From: Sphingomonas sanxanigenens DSM 19645 = NX02
GTDB taxonomy: Bacteria; Pseudomonadota; Alphaproteobacteria; Sphingomonadales; Sphingomonadaceae
Direction: 5' to 3'
NCBI RefSeq assembly: GCF_000512205.2
Contig: NZ_CP006644.1
Location: 3,466,520-3,530,519, forward strand
DNA length: 64,000 nucleotides
Below, piece by piece: positions 52,264 to 62,800 of this stretch. The notes beneath the pieces were generated by a model. It did not search any database. It was not told the DNA's origin and saw only the letters and a program-made list of their open reading frames with translations. The number at the start of each line of letters is the position of its first letter. Position 1 is the stretch's first letter. A program made the position numbers and the translations under genes.

Positions 52264-52614
52264 TTGTCACAGCAGCTTTTAAGCGCAACCAAGCCATCCG
52301 AGAGCAGCCGGGTCATTGATTATGAGAATGCTGAAATCGTTGCCGGCTTCGTCAACGACACTTTTTTCTTGGTGGTCAGCGGGCATGCGCCATGCCTGAA
52401 TATGGACGTGACGCTGTCGCCTCTCATATATGTCACGTGCCCCGACTATTGGGGCATTGAAGTCGTGGGAACGCTAAAGGGCGGATTTTGTCTCACCGCG
52501 ATCCGGCCCTACACCGTTTCTATTCCGCTCGCCGGAATCACTGGTTCGAAAGGCGTTGAACTTATCGGCCGTTCGAAATCTGAGCAATTCGACGTCACGG
52601 GCGGATGTTCGTGA
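52264..52614 (+). CDS. Protein of unknown function
   Basis: 116 residues if started at TTG 52264, which follows GGAGGGG; another possible start lies at 52225. The protein is probably beta-rich (AEIVAGFVNDTFFLVVSGHAPCLNMDVTLSPLIYVTCPDYWGIEVVGTL) and soluble, with no recognised family. Codon use is less GC-biased than in the flanking chromosomal genes, which fits acquisition by transfer. The roughly 290 bases upstream contain no gene I can support. Confidence 0.45.
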   Translation: MSQQLLSATKPSESSRVIDYENAEIVAGFVNDTFFLVVSGHAPCLNMDVTLSPLIYVTCPDYWGIEVVGTLKGGFCLTAIRPYTVSIPLAGITGSKGVELIGRSKSEQFDVTGGCS

Positions 52615-52756
52615 TCATTGTCCACTCGTTCAGCCTGACATAGTGCTGTTGCTCATGAGTGATGATGGAGCGCCGCCTTCCGCTCAACGCTCCTCAGCCG
52701 AATGCGAAAGCCCTGCCTTGGAGGGGAAGGATAAAAACCACGGTTGAAGAGTCTCC

Positions 52757-53158
52757 CTACCGCCCGCGCAACGCCGCCACCGCGGCGCGCGTCGGCGTGG
52801 TCAGCGGCTCCGGCAGCGCGTCGAGCGCGAACCAGGCCATGCCGTCATGCTTGGTCGGCTCCAGATTGACCGGCTCCCCGCCGAAGTCGGTGACCAGATA
52901 GACCGGCGCCACCCAGTGCGTGCCTGCCGCGCGGTCGATCTGGTCGACGAAGCACAGCAGGTCGACCGGCTGGATCGCGATACCGAGCTCTTCGGCGATT
53001 TCGCGGCGGGTGGCTGCCGCCGCGGGCTCGAACAGGTCGATCTTGCCGCCCGGCAGCCCCCAGGCGCCCGCTTCGGGCTCCTTCAGGCGGCGAACGAGCA
53101 GGATGCGACCGTCGACGACGATCGCGGCGCCGCATCCGGCACGGGGTTCGGACTGCAT
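52757..53158 (-). CDS. NUDIX hydrolase
   Basis: 133 residues from ATG 53158, eight bases after AGGAG; the open frame runs further upstream but without coding character. The NUDIX box is exact (GGKIDLFEPAAAATRREIAEELGI, about residues 38-61), with the glutamates that bind Mg2+. The surrounding pattern (GCGAAIVVDGRILLVRRLKEPEAGAWGLPGG) is that of MutT/ADP-ribose pyrophosphatase-like enzymes that hydrolyse nucleoside diphosphate derivatives. It is a stand-alone housekeeping gene, divergent from the cell-wall hydrolase gene. Confidence 0.88.
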   Translation of the reverse strand: MQSEPRAGCGAAIVVDGRILLVRRLKEPEAGAWGLPGGKIDLFEPAAAATRREIAEELGIAIQPVDLLCFVDQIDRAAGTHWVAPVYLVTDFGGEPVNLEPTKHDGMAWFALDALPEPLTTPTRAAVAALRGR

Positions 53159-53439
53159 CGTCGGCGCTCCTGACACATCATGGTTGCGCGCGCCTGCCAT
53201 GATCGGCGGCGGTTTGTCGACCATCCCGATGGTGACCCATCCGCATAGCCCCCTCGCTCGTTTGGGCTCCGGGAAATTCCCCCCCAGATTCCCGTCTGTT
53301 TTCCGACGATACCAACGCCCCCCGCTCTCGCGCACGGTTCGCACCATGAGAGGGAGCGCATCATGATCTGCCCGGCACGCCGACAGTTCCATGTGCCGAC
53401 GCCGGATATGCCGGCGCCGGGTGCCGCCCCCATGCCAGC

Positions 53440-54714
53440 ATGACCGAAACGCCCTTGCCGACAACCGACGAAGCCGACGCGGCGGCGGTCGTCGCCGTGC
53501 CGCGCTGGCGGCTCTGGCCGCGCGCGCGGCTGGCGCGGCTTGCCTGTTCGGTGCTGGCGGTTGCCGGCGCCTTCCTGTTCGCAATGGCCGCCACCCGGCT
53601 CGACCCTACCGCGCCGCCGCCGCCGATCCCGGCCCGGATGCTGCGCGCGCCGCCGCAGCCCGGCCTGCCGCCGATGTCCGACGCCGGGCCCGAAATCCCC
53701 TATGACGCTGCCGCCAACACCGCGCGCACGATGAACGCGCAGACCGCGTTCGTGCCGGGTGCGCTGGTGCTCTCACCGCCCTTCGTCTTCGCGGGCAATA
53801 CGCTCGACCGCCAGCGCGCGATCGACTGCCTCGCGGTTGCCGCCTTCTACGAGGCGGGAACCGGCGTGGCGGACCAGCGCGCGGTGATGCAGGTGGTGCT
53901 CAACCGGGCGCGCCACCCGATCTTCCCGAGCAGCGTGTGCGGCGTCGTGTTCCAGGGATCGGACCGCACCACCGGTTGCCAGTTCACCTTCACCTGCGAC
54001 GGCGCGATGTATCGCCGCCGCCCCTCTCCGCTCGCCTGGGCGCAGGCGCAGCAGGTGGCGATGCAGATGCTGTCCGGATCGACCGATCCGGTGGTCGGCA
54101 TGGCGACGCACTACCACACCGACTGGGTCCACCCCGCCTGGAGCGGCCAGATGGACAAGATCGCCGCGATCCGCACCCATCTGTTCTTCCGGATGCGCGG
54201 TGCGGCGGGCGCGTTGCGCTCATTCCGCGCCAGTTCGAGCGGCGTCGAGCCGCGGATCGCGCGCCTCGAACTGCTTTCGCTTGCCCACCGCGCCGACGCG
54301 CCGGCGGGCGGCCCGCAACTGGTCGCCGTCCCGCTGCAGGATCTGGAAACGCCGCCGCCAGCGGCGGCCGCGGCGTCGCCCGACCGCATCCTCGTCGGTG
54401 CGATCGAGCGCCTGCCCGATCGCACGAGCGCCCCCGATTCCGACATCTTCCTCGTCGCGCTCGATCCCGGCGCCGGCGCGGACAGTTTCATGGCGATGGC
54501 GGAAGCGCGCTGCGGCCGCCGCAGCCATTGCCGCTTTCTCGGCTGGACCGATGCCGCGCGCAAGCCCAGCCAGTTTCCCATACCGGGCGCCGCGATCGAC
54601 GCGATGTCGTTCAGCTTCATTCGCCAGGGCAAGGCCGAGCCGGCCCGGGCGCGATGGAACTGCGCCCAATTCCCCCGCCAGGACGAGAGCCAATGCCTCA
54701 GCCGCGGCTCCTGA
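53440..54714 (+). CDS. SleB/CwlJ-type cell-wall hydrolase
   Basis: 424 residues. An N-terminal membrane anchor or uncleaved signal (about 31-51, LARLACSVLAVAGAFLFAMAA) is followed by a proline-rich linker and the Hydrolase_2 domain (about 125-250): AIDCLAVAAFYEAGTG with the catalytic Glu near 138, QRAVMQVVLNRARHPIFPSSVCGVVFQGS, CQFTFTCDG and MATHYHTDWVHPAW. Members cut peptidoglycan glycan strands as lytic transglycosylase-like enzymes. The C-terminal 170 residues match nothing I recognise. It is 48 bases upstream of galE and may be co-transcribed with it. Confidence 0.85.
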   Translation: MTETPLPTTDEADAAAVVAVPRWRLWPRARLARLACSVLAVAGAFLFAMAATRLDPTAPPPPIPARMLRAPPQPGLPPMSDAGPEIPYDAAANTARTMNAQTAFVPGALVLSPPFVFAGNTLDRQRAIDCLAVAAFYEAGTGVADQRAVMQVVLNRARHPIFPSSVCGVVFQGSDRTTGCQFTFTCDGAMYRRRPSPLAWAQAQQVAMQMLSGSTDPVVGMATHYHTDWVHPAWSGQMDKIAAIRTHLFFRMRGAAGALRSFRASSSGVEPRIARLELLSLAHRADAPAGGPQLVAVPLQDLETPPPAAAAASPDRILVGAIERLPDRTSAPDSDIFLVALDPGAGADSFMAMAEARCGRRSHCRFLGWTDAARKPSQFPIPGAAIDAMSFSFIRQGKAEPARARWNCAQFPRQDESQCLSRGS

Positions 54715-54762
54715 ACCGCCGCGCGGCAGGCGCGCGCCCGCACACCCCGTTCGACAGGATGG

Positions 54763-55794
54763 ATGACTGACATGCTCGTTCCGATCCAACGCGACCGCCG
54801 TTCCGCCGTGCTCGTCACCGGCGGCGCCGGCTATATCGGCAGCCACGCCGTGCTTGCCCTGCTGGATGCCGGCCATGACGTTGTCGTGATCGACAACCTC
54901 AGCAGCGGCTTCCGCTGGGCAGTGCATCCCGACGCCACCTTCTACCAGGGCGACGTCGCCGACAGCGCGCTGCTCGGGCGGATCTTCAAGGAGCATCGCA
55001 TCGCCGCGGTGCTGCATTTCGCGGGATCGCTGATCGTCTCGGAATCGGTCGGCAACCCGCTCAAATATTATCACAACAATTCGGAGACGAGCCGGCTGCT
55101 GCTTTCCGCGATGATCGACGGCGGCGTGCGCAACATCGTCTTCTCGTCGACCGCGGCGGTCTATGGCGACGGCCAGCACGGACTGGTGGAGGAGACGTCC
55201 CCCACCCAGCCGATCAATCCCTATGGCATGTCCAAGCTGCTGACCGAGGCGATGATCCGCGACACCGCGCGCGCACACGGCATGGATTATTGCATCCTGC
55301 GCTATTTCAACGTCGCCGGTGCCGATCCCGACCTGCGTTCGGGCCAGTCGACGATCGGCGCGACGCACCTGATCAAGGTCGCGGTCGAAGCGGCGCTCGG
55401 CCGCCGCTCGCACGTCGCGGTGTTCGGCAGCGACTTCCCGACCCGCGACGGCACCGGCATCCGCGACTATATCCATGTTTCCGACCTTGCCGACGCGCAT
55501 GTGCTGGCGCTGGATCATCTGCTCAACCATGACGGCGCGGCGCTGACGCTCAACTGCGGCTATGGCACCGGCTATTCGGTGAGCGAGGTGCTCGACTCGG
55601 TCGACCGCGTCTCCGGCATCCGCGTGCCGCGCCGCATGGAGCCGCGCCGCAGCGGCGATCCCGCGTCATTGGTCGCGTCGAACGCCCGCATCCGCGAGGC
55701 GCTGGGCTGGCTGCCGCGCCATGATTGCCTGGATGCGATCGTGCAGCACGCGCTGGCGTGGGAACAGGCGATGGAAGCGCGCAAGGTGGGGTGA
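54763..55794 (+). CDS. galE: UDP-glucose 4-epimerase
   Basis: 343 residues from ATG 54763; ATG 54772 is better spaced from the AGGATGG site and may be the true start. Extended short-chain dehydrogenase fold: VTGGAGYIGSHAVLALLDAGHDVVVIDNLSSG (NAD binding), VLHFAGSLIVSESVGNPLKYYHNN, SSTAAVYGD and NPYGMSKLLTE (YxxxK), then RYFNVAGADPDLRSGQ and GTGIRDYIHVSDLADAHVLAL. It interconverts UDP-glucose and UDP-galactose and could supply the exopolysaccharide locus 11 kb away. The motifs are those of GalE itself, although other 4-epimerase specificities exist. Confidence 0.9.
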   Translation: MTDMLVPIQRDRRSAVLVTGGAGYIGSHAVLALLDAGHDVVVIDNLSSGFRWAVHPDATFYQGDVADSALLGRIFKEHRIAAVLHFAGSLIVSESVGNPLKYYHNNSETSRLLLSAMIDGGVRNIVFSSTAAVYGDGQHGLVEETSPTQPINPYGMSKLLTEAMIRDTARAHGMDYCILRYFNVAGADPDLRSGQSTIGATHLIKVAVEAALGRRSHVAVFGSDFPTRDGTGIRDYIHVSDLADAHVLALDHLLNHDGAALTLNCGYGTGYSVSEVLDSVDRVSGIRVPRRMEPRRSGDPASLVASNARIREALGWLPRHDCLDAIVQHALAWEQAMEARKVG

Positions 55795-56164
55795 GCGATC
55801 ACCGCGCTCAGAGCGGCGAGCATTCCATCCGAGCCCTTCGCCCTGATCAGCCAGTGAGCGAAGTCGAAACGGCGCATCGAAGATGACAAGCTCGGGGCAA
55901 CCCCTTCGATGCGGGCCTTCGCCCCGCGTAGTCGCTCCTCAGGGCGAACGGTTCAAACATAGCGCTTGGCGCGTCGATCCGATTCCGGCGGCCTCCTCAC
56001 CCTCCGTTCGCCTCGAGCGCAGTCGAGGAACGGGAGGCCCGCGCGGCACTGTTTGACGCGACTTTCGTGTGACTCGTCCCTCGACTTCGCTCGGGACGAA
56101 CGGTTTGGGGGCGGACCTGCTCCTCCCGGCCTTCCCGCGTGCAGCGGACGATGCGGCAGCGTCC
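55795..56164. other. Intergenic region with dispersed repeats
   Basis: About 370 bases between galE and the histidine kinase stop, without a supported gene. It contains the third full copy of the CTCGACTTCGCTCGGG repeat and at least one degenerate relative (for example CTCGAGCGCAGTCGAGG near 56010), consistent with a small repeat cluster. Confidence 0.5.
56080..56103 (-). repeat. Intergenic repeat, copy 3
   Basis: CTCGACTTCGCTCGGGACG plus flanking bases, identical over 24 bases to the reverse complement of copy 1 (34646-34669). Confidence 0.65.
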
Positions 56165-59122
56165 TCACCCCAGCAGCGCCGTGACCCGCGCCGCCAGCGT
56201 GTCCATCGCGAAGGGCTTGGTGATCAGCGCCATGTCGCCGCCCAGTTGCTGGCCGCCGATGACGGCGCTTTCGGCATAGCCGGTGATGAACACCACCTTC
56301 AGCCCGGGCAGCAGCACGCGGGCGCGGTCGGCGAGCTGGCGGCCGTTCATGCCGCCCGGCAGCCCGACATCGGTGACGAGCAGATCGATACGCGCGCCGC
56401 CTTCGAGAATCGCGAGCGCCGAGGTGCCGTCACCCGCCTCGAGCACGGCGTGGCCCAGTTCGCCGACCACCTCGGTCGCCAGCATGCGCACCGTCGGCTC
56501 ATCGTCGACGACGAGGATCGTCCGCCCGCTCGCCCCGCGCGGCTCGGCGATACCTGCGCTCGCCAGCGGCACCGCATCCTCGGCCGCGCCGAGGTGGCGG
56601 GGCAGGTAGATGCACATCGTCGTGCCGTGGCCGAGATCGGTCTGGATCCGCACCTGCCCGCCGGACTGGCGGGCGAAACCGTAGATCATCGAGAGGCCAA
56701 GCCCGGTGCCCTCGCCGATCGGCTTGGTGGTGAAGAAGGGATCGAACGCGCGTTCCGCCACCTCCTCGGTCATGCCGGTGCCGGTATCGGTGACGCACAG
56801 CGAGATATATTGGCCCGCCGCCAGCCCACGCTCGCGCCCCGCCTGGTCGTCGAGCCAGGTGTTGGCGGTCTCGATGGTGATGCGGCCGCCATCGGGCATC
56901 GCGTCGCGCGCGTTGATGCACAGGTTGAGCAGCGCGTTCTCGAGCTGGTTGGGATCGACCATCGTCGTCCACAGCCCCGCCTGACCCACGATCTCCACCT
57001 CGATGCCCGGCCCCGCGGTGCTGCGGACCAGTTCCTCGATCCCCGTGACCAGCCGGTTGGCGTCGGTCGGCCGCGGATCGAGCGTCTGGCGGCGCGAAAA
57101 GGCAAGCAGGCGGTGCGTCAGCGCCGCCGCACGCCGCACCGCCCCCTGCGCCGCGGTGGCATAGCGTTCGAGATCACCGACCCGGCCCTGGCCGATGCGC
57201 AACTGCATCATCTCCAGCGCGCCCGAGATGCCCGCGAGCAGATTGTTGAAATCATGGGCGAGGCCGCCGGTGAGCTGGCCGACCGCCTCCATCTTCTGCG
57301 CCTGGCGCAGCGCATCCTCGACGCGGCCGAGATCGGCGGCGGTGGTCGCCACCTCCGCCTCCAGCCCGACATTCTGTTCGCGCAGCTGGCGTTCGAGCGA
57401 CTTCTGCACCGACACGTCGAGCATCGCCCCGACCATGCGCGTGGCGGCACCATCGGCATCGCGGATCACATAGCCGCGATCGAGCACGTCCGCGTAGCCG
57501 CCGTCCGCGCGGCAAAACCGATATTCGTCGGTCCACACCGTCTCGCGGCCATCGATCACGCGATGGATGCTCGCATCGATCCGCTGGCGGTCCTCCGGAT
57601 GAATATGGTCCAGCCACCATTGTCCGCTCGGTTCGACCTGCTCGGGGCGATGACCATAGGCGCGTTCCAGTGCGGCATTCCACTCGACGAGGCCGCTGCG
57701 GAAATTCCAGTCCCACACCGCATCGTTGGTGGCCATACCGGCCATGCGCAGCCGCTCCTCGGTCTCCGCCAGCAGCGCGTCCGCGCGACGCCGCTCGGTG
57801 ACATCCTGCACGGTACCGATCAACCGGGTGGGAAGCACGCCGTCAAAGAAGACCAGGCCGTGCGCCTCGATATGGCGCTCGATGCCATCTTCGATGCCGA
57901 TGGTGCGATATTCGATGTCGTAGCGGTGATTTCCGCGCGGATCGAGCGACGCCGCCACCGCGCGATCGGCGCGCTCGCGATCTTCCGGATGCAAGCCGGC
58001 GAGAAAGGAGTCCGCATAGGTGATCGGTGCGTCCGGCCCCAGGCCGAACAACGCCTTGCAGCGTGCATCCCAGCGCAGCGTGCCTTCCTGCGGGCGAAAG
58101 TCGAAGCGGCCGAGCTGCGCCGCGCGTGCCGCAAGTTCCAGTTCCTCGCGGCTTTCCTCAAGCGCCCGTTCGGTCTTGCGGCGCTGGGTGAGATCGGTGA
58201 ACAGGATCGCGACGTGGTGAAGCGCCGGATCGTCAACGCGATAGGCGTGAACCATGTACCAGCGATCGCCGAGCGCGCGCGCAGGCAATTCGAACCGCGC
58301 CGGCACCCCGCTCTTCGCGACCGCGCCATAAACGTCGAACCAGTGCTGCTCATGATCGGGTGCGATCTCCCGCATCCAGCGGCCCGTGGCGTCGCGGATA
58401 CCGGTGTAGGCGGGAAAGGCCTTGTTGACCTCCAGGAACCGATAGTCGGCAGGTTCACCGCCATCGCCGAACTTCACCTCGATCACGCAAAAACCGGCGT
58501 CGATCGAATTGAACAAGGATCGATAGCGCAGCTCGCTGGCCTTCAACGCGGCTTCTGCCCGCGCGCGATCGACCGTTTCGGCAGCGCGCAGCGCGACATC
58601 CTCGGCGCGGGCGATCTCCGCTTCGCTCCACGTCCGCGGATCGGCGTGCACGAACAGCACCGAAGACAGGCGTTCCTCGCGCAGGAGCGGACAAACGATC
58701 AGCGCCCCGGCATCGATCGCCTGCCAAGCGGAGGCGTAGGGCGCGGTGCGTGGATCGGTCGCACAATCGTCGACCACGCTGGTGCCACCGGCGCGCAATT
58801 CCTCCAGCAACGCCGTCCCGAACGCGGCGGTCTGAAGCACGGTTCCGGCCATGGTCGCGACGCCCGGTGCCGCCCAGTCGCTCTCGATGCGGACCGTGTT
58901 TCCGTCCGCTGCCACTTCGGCATAGCCGCAGCGCCTGACGCCGATCGATTCACCCAGCATGCGCGATGCAGTCGCCATGATGTCCGAAGGATCCTCGAGC
59001 CCGCGCAGCCGCTCCACCAGCTCGAGCTGAAAGCTCTGGCGGGCGAGCAATTCGTCGCGGTCAAGGGCGTGCGAACGGGGCATTGCGTATCCATCGGCGA
59101 AGCGTGGAAGCTTGTCGAGCAT
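56165..59122 (-). CDS. Hybrid sensor histidine kinase/response regulator with GAF and PAS domains
   Basis: Up to 985 residues; ATG 59083 (39 bases in) is an alternative start because neither has a clear ribosome-binding site. Order: GAF domain (about 25-195), three PAS/PAC domains (about 205-335, 345-475, 480-610; for example [35 protein letters not shown]), a HisKA-type phospho-acceptor ([19 protein letters not shown], His near 619), an ATPase domain ([38 protein letters not shown]) and a C-terminal receiver ([14 protein letters not shown], phospho-Asp in [11 protein letters not shown] near 916, Lys in ITKPFAMD). No membrane segment, so it senses a cytoplasmic or diffusible signal. The HDFNNLL form is the HWE-unrelated PAS-hybrid group common in Sphingomonas. 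Confidence 0.88.
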   Translation of the reverse strand: MLDKLPRFADGYAMPRSHALDRDELLARQSFQLELVERLRGLEDPSDIMATASRMLGESIGVRRCGYAEVAADGNTVRIESDWAAPGVATMAGTVLQTAAFGTALLEELRAGGTSVVDDCATDPRTAPYASAWQAIDAGALIVCPLLREERLSSVLFVHADPRTWSEAEIARAEDVALRAAETVDRARAEAALKASELRYRSLFNSIDAGFCVIEVKFGDGGEPADYRFLEVNKAFPAYTGIRDATGRWMREIAPDHEQHWFDVYGAVAKSGVPARFELPARALGDRWYMVHAYRVDDPALHHVAILFTDLTQRRKTERALEESREELELAARAAQLGRFDFRPQEGTLRWDARCKALFGLGPDAPITYADSFLAGLHPEDRERADRAVAASLDPRGNHRYDIEYRTIGIEDGIERHIEAHGLVFFDGVLPTRLIGTVQDVTERRRADALLAETEERLRMAGMATNDAVWDWNFRSGLVEWNAALERAYGHRPEQVEPSGQWWLDHIHPEDRQRIDASIHRVIDGRETVWTDEYRFCRADGGYADVLDRGYVIRDADGAATRMVGAMLDVSVQKSLERQLREQNVGLEAEVATTAADLGRVEDALRQAQKMEAVGQLTGGLAHDFNNLLAGISGALEMMQLRIGQGRVGDLERYATAAQGAVRRAAALTHRLLAFSRRQTLDPRPTDANRLVTGIEELVRSTAGPGIEVEIVGQAGLWTTMVDPNQLENALLNLCINARDAMPDGGRITIETANTWLDDQAGRERGLAAGQYISLCVTDTGTGMTEEVAERAFDPFFTTKPIGEGTGLGLSMIYGFARQSGGQVRIQTDLGHGTTMCIYLPRHLGAAEDAVPLASAGIAEPRGASGRTILVVDDEPTVRMLATEVVGELGHAVLEAGDGTSALAILEGGARIDLLVTDVGLPGGMNGRQLADRARVLLPGLKVVFITGYAESAVIGGQQLGGDMALITKPFAMDTLAARVTALLG

Positions 59123-59201
59123 CGCGTTGGCGGAGCCTGAACAAGGTGGCGCAGCCCGGCGCCGGCTGGCGCGGTGCGGGCGGGCAGATGCTCATCGGTT
59201 G

Positions 59202-59792
59202 TTATGCGACCGCCGCAGGCGGGGGCTCTGCGGGCCAGTCGTCGGGCGCGATGGTCGGCAATTCCTCGAAGCGGGCCTGCGAGATGCCGAGCTTCAGCGC
59301 GTCCTTACCCAGTTGCGCCGCGTCGGCATCCAGCGCGCGGAACTGCTGGTCGATCCCGGCGACGCCGCCCGTCCCGACCACGAAATAGTCGATCCGGCCA
59401 CCATCGCAGGCGATCATGGCGTCGACCACGTTGCCGATCTTTTCACCGCCCTCGGTCACCAGCGGCAGGCCGGCAAAGCCGGTGGCATTGACCAGCCGGG
59501 CGCGCGGCGAACGGTCGCTCTTCTCTGCCGCCGCCTCCGCGCCTTCCTCATAGGCGCGCTGGCGGCCCAGCCAGCGCCAGATGCCGACGATGTTGACCAG
59601 GGTGAGGAAGATGTTGGTCGCCAGCAGATTGGTCTGGCCCGAGGTCAGCCCCACCGTCGACCAGCCGATCGAGCCGATCGTGAAGACGACGAAGCCCCAC
59701 CCCGTCACCCGCGCGCCGAGATTGGCCGCGGTCATCATTGCGGCGATCATCGTCGCCGCCGGCGCGACCCAGCCGGCTATGGTTGCGATCAT
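59202..59792 (-). CDS. PRC-barrel-domain membrane protein
   Basis: 196 residues from ATG 59792, ten bases after GGGAGG; the frame opens earlier at 59825. Two or three membrane segments occupy the first 75 residues (IATIAGWVAPAATMIAAMMTAANLG, GWGFVVFTIGSIGWSTVGLT, NIFLTLVNIVGIWRWLG); the C-terminal half is a PRC-barrel (TGFAGLPLVTEGGEKIGNVVDAMIACDGGRIDYFVVGTGGVAGID). The family includes stress-related and photosynthesis-related proteins; the role here is not known. It is transcribed between the histidine kinase and the amidohydrolase genes. Confidence 0.8.
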   Translation of the reverse strand: MIATIAGWVAPAATMIAAMMTAANLGARVTGWGFVVFTIGSIGWSTVGLTSGQTNLLATNIFLTLVNIVGIWRWLGRQRAYEEGAEAAAEKSDRSPRARLVNATGFAGLPLVTEGGEKIGNVVDAMIACDGGRIDYFVVGTGGVAGIDQQFRALDADAAQLGKDALKLGISQARFEELPTIAPDDWPAEPPPAAVA

Positions 59793-59853
59793 ATGGACGC
59801 TTCCTCCCTGTTGGCCGACAGGCAACGTCCGATGCCGGGGGAAGTGCCGCCGC

Positions 59854-62800
59854 CTATTCGTCCGCCGGCGCCTCGTTCGCGAACCAGCGTTCGGGCGCCG
59901 CGCGGCCCTCGGTCGCCAAGGTCAGCGGATCGTAGAGACGGCCGCCCTTCATCACCGCGCTGATGCGCCGGGCGTTGGCGATGTCGGCGCGGGGGTCCGC
60001 CTCCAGCACGACCATGTCCGCGAACTTGCCCGGCACGATGCTGCCGACATCGTCGGCATGGCCGACGATCGTCGCACCGTCGATGGTCGCGGCGCGGAGC
60101 ACCTCCATCGGCGTCGCGCCGCCGCTGGCGAAGGCCTGCATCTCCCAATGCAGGCCGAGCCCCGGCATCTCGCCATGGCTGCCCATGCCGACGAGCCCGC
60201 CGGCGCGCTGCAGCGTCGCGGCGTCGGCGGCGAACTGCGCGTAGGACTGGGCTTCGCGCGGCAGCCAGCGGCGGTTGCGCAGCTTCCCGGTCAACACCGC
60301 GGGCGGCATCCACTGCCTGAGCTTCGGATCGTCCTGCGGGCGCTTCTCGATGATGTAGTCGAACAGCGCCGGGCCGCCGCCATAGAGCACCGACAGGGTC
60401 GGCGTGTAGGCGATGCGGCTTTCCGCCATCAGCCGGATGACGTCGCTGCGCAGCGGGGTGATCGGCAAGTTGTGCTCGTTGCCGGCGAAGCCGTCGATCG
60501 CGTGGGTAAGGCCAAGCACGAGGTCGCTCGCGCCCTCGGTGGTGGGCATCATGCCCAGGTCCTGCGCGGCCTGGACGGTGAACTGCCGCTGCGCGCGATC
60601 GCCGACCATATAGGCCTTGATGTTGCGCGTGCGATAATGGTCGCGATAGCGGCGGAGTACGTCGAGCGCGTCCGCCTTGCTGTGGATTTCGCTGTTCACG
60701 AACACGCCCGGCCCGGTCGACCAGGCGCGCGGCCCCGGCATCATGCCGGCGTCGATCATGTCCTGATAGGCGAAGATGTCGGTGGTGAAGGGCTGCACCT
60801 CGAGCGCGGAGGTGACCCCGAAGGCGAGGTCCGCCGCGAATTCCCAATAGCCACGATCATGGATGCCGCGGCGGATGCCGAAGAAATGCGCGTGGGTGTC
60901 GACGAAGCCCGGCACGATGAAGCGGCCGCGCGCATCCTGCACCTTCGCCCCCGCCGGAACCGGCACCGCGCCGGTCCGCCCGACCGCGACGATGCGGTCG
61001 CCGCTGACGACGACGTCGGCGTCGGCGATCGCCGCCTCCCCCTCCATCGGCAGCACCGTCGCGCCGCGCAGCACCACGCTGCCCGCCGGCACGTCACGCG
61101 GCACGGAGACGGTGATGTCGGTGGTGGTGGCGGCCGCCTCGGCACCGGCGTTCGCGCTGGCGGCGGCGACACGACGGAAACTGCCTCCCACCGACCAGGT
61201 GATGCTGGCGCCATCGGGCGACCAGCCGAAGAAATCGGCGCCCACCCGCGTCAGCTTCGCGCGCGCCACGCCGGGAACGCCGAGGTTGAGCGTCGCCGGC
61301 TTGCCCGCGGTGCGCGCGGGCATGTCGAGCAGATAGAGCTGCGATGCCGCCCTGGCGAGAATGGCGCGCCCGTCCGGGCTGACCCGCGCATCCTCGACCG
61401 GCAGCGGCACGCCGACATATTGGCCCATCGCGCGTGCGACGATGCCGACCTCGTCGGTGATCGCGCCGCCTTCCGCCGCGACCGACTTCAGCCCGCCCTG
61501 GCCGTAGAACCAGATGCGACCGTCCCGGGTGAGGTGCGGCGAGCGCATGCCCACGGCGTGCGCGACCGGCTTCGGCGTGCCGCCGGTCGCCGGCAGCGCG
61601 AGCAGGTCCGTCACGCGATCGTCGGCGATCTCCGAAGGCGCGCGCAGCCGGTCATAATGACTGGATCGGAGCACGTAGAGGCGCGTGCCGTCCGCCGCGT
61701 ACAGCGGCTCGCTGTAGAAGCCGGGCGCATCGGTCAGCCGGCGCGGCGCGCCGCCGGCAGCGGGCACGCTCCACAGCGCGCCGCCATCCTTTGCGGTCCA
61801 GCCGACATAGGCGATGCTGCGGCCATCGGGCGACCAGGCGGGCTGGAAGGCGTCGGCCGCGACCAGCCGGCGCGGGGTGCCGCCGCCCACCGCCTGCACA
61901 TAGAGGCCGCTGAGCGCGGTGAAGGCGATCTGCCGGCCGTCGGGCGAGAGGCGTGGCGCCTGCGCGACGCGAACCCTGACCGGGCCGGTCTCCTCGCGCT
62001 GGCGGACGCGGGTGTTGGCGCCAAGCGGCAGGCTGACCGGCGCGGTGAACGGCACTTTGCTGCGCCGGCCGGTAGCGACATCGATGCGGACGATGCCGCC
62101 ATCGACGCCGGCGACGATCGCCTTGTCGTCGGGCGTGAACACGAAGCGCGGCAGCAGATCGTCATAATAGCCGCTCTCCTGCCCGTCGCGATCGACCGGC
62201 CAGGCGAGCCAGCGATCCGCGCCGGTTTCCAGATTGCGCAGGCGCAGCCCGGCGCGCTTGCCGTTGCGGCTGCCATAAGCCAGCCAGCGCCCGTCATGCG
62301 ACAGCGCCGGGCGGAACGCGCCGCCGCCGCCCACCGGCACCACCGTCTCCTCGACGTCGGTGGCGAGGTCGCGCCGGGCGATGCGCCAGTTGGGGGCGTC
62401 GTCGGGCGACCAGGTGGTACCGGACTTGGTGGCATAATAGGCGTATCGGCCGTCGGGCGAGATCGACGCGCCCATCGCGTTGATGCGATGGTCCCAATCC
62501 TCATTGCCGTTGGGCTGCGCCTTGACGACGGTGACACCGGCACCGCCCGCCACCGGGAATTTCATCAGCTCGAACGCGAGCACCGAATGCACCGCGCGCG
62601 AGACATAGAGGCTTTCGCCATCGGGCGACCAAGCCGGGGCGGCGTAGAGCGCCAGCGACCGGTCCTGCGAGATCTGGCGCAATCCGGTGCCGTCGATGTT
62701 GGCGACCCACAGGTTGGTGACGCCCGAGCGATCCGAGACGAAGGCGAAGCTTTTGCCGTCCGGCGAGATCACCGGATTGCGCTCGAACGCCATGCCGGTG

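Noticed and set aside
52086-52319. 77-codon plus-strand frame before the unknown gene at 52264
   Set aside because: It starts at TTG without a ribosome-binding site and overlaps the better-supported gene that follows.
56069-59140. Long plus-strand frame opposite the histidine kinase
   Set aside because: It is the antisense of a clear GAF-PAS-HisKA-ATPase-receiver protein and its translation shows no domain.
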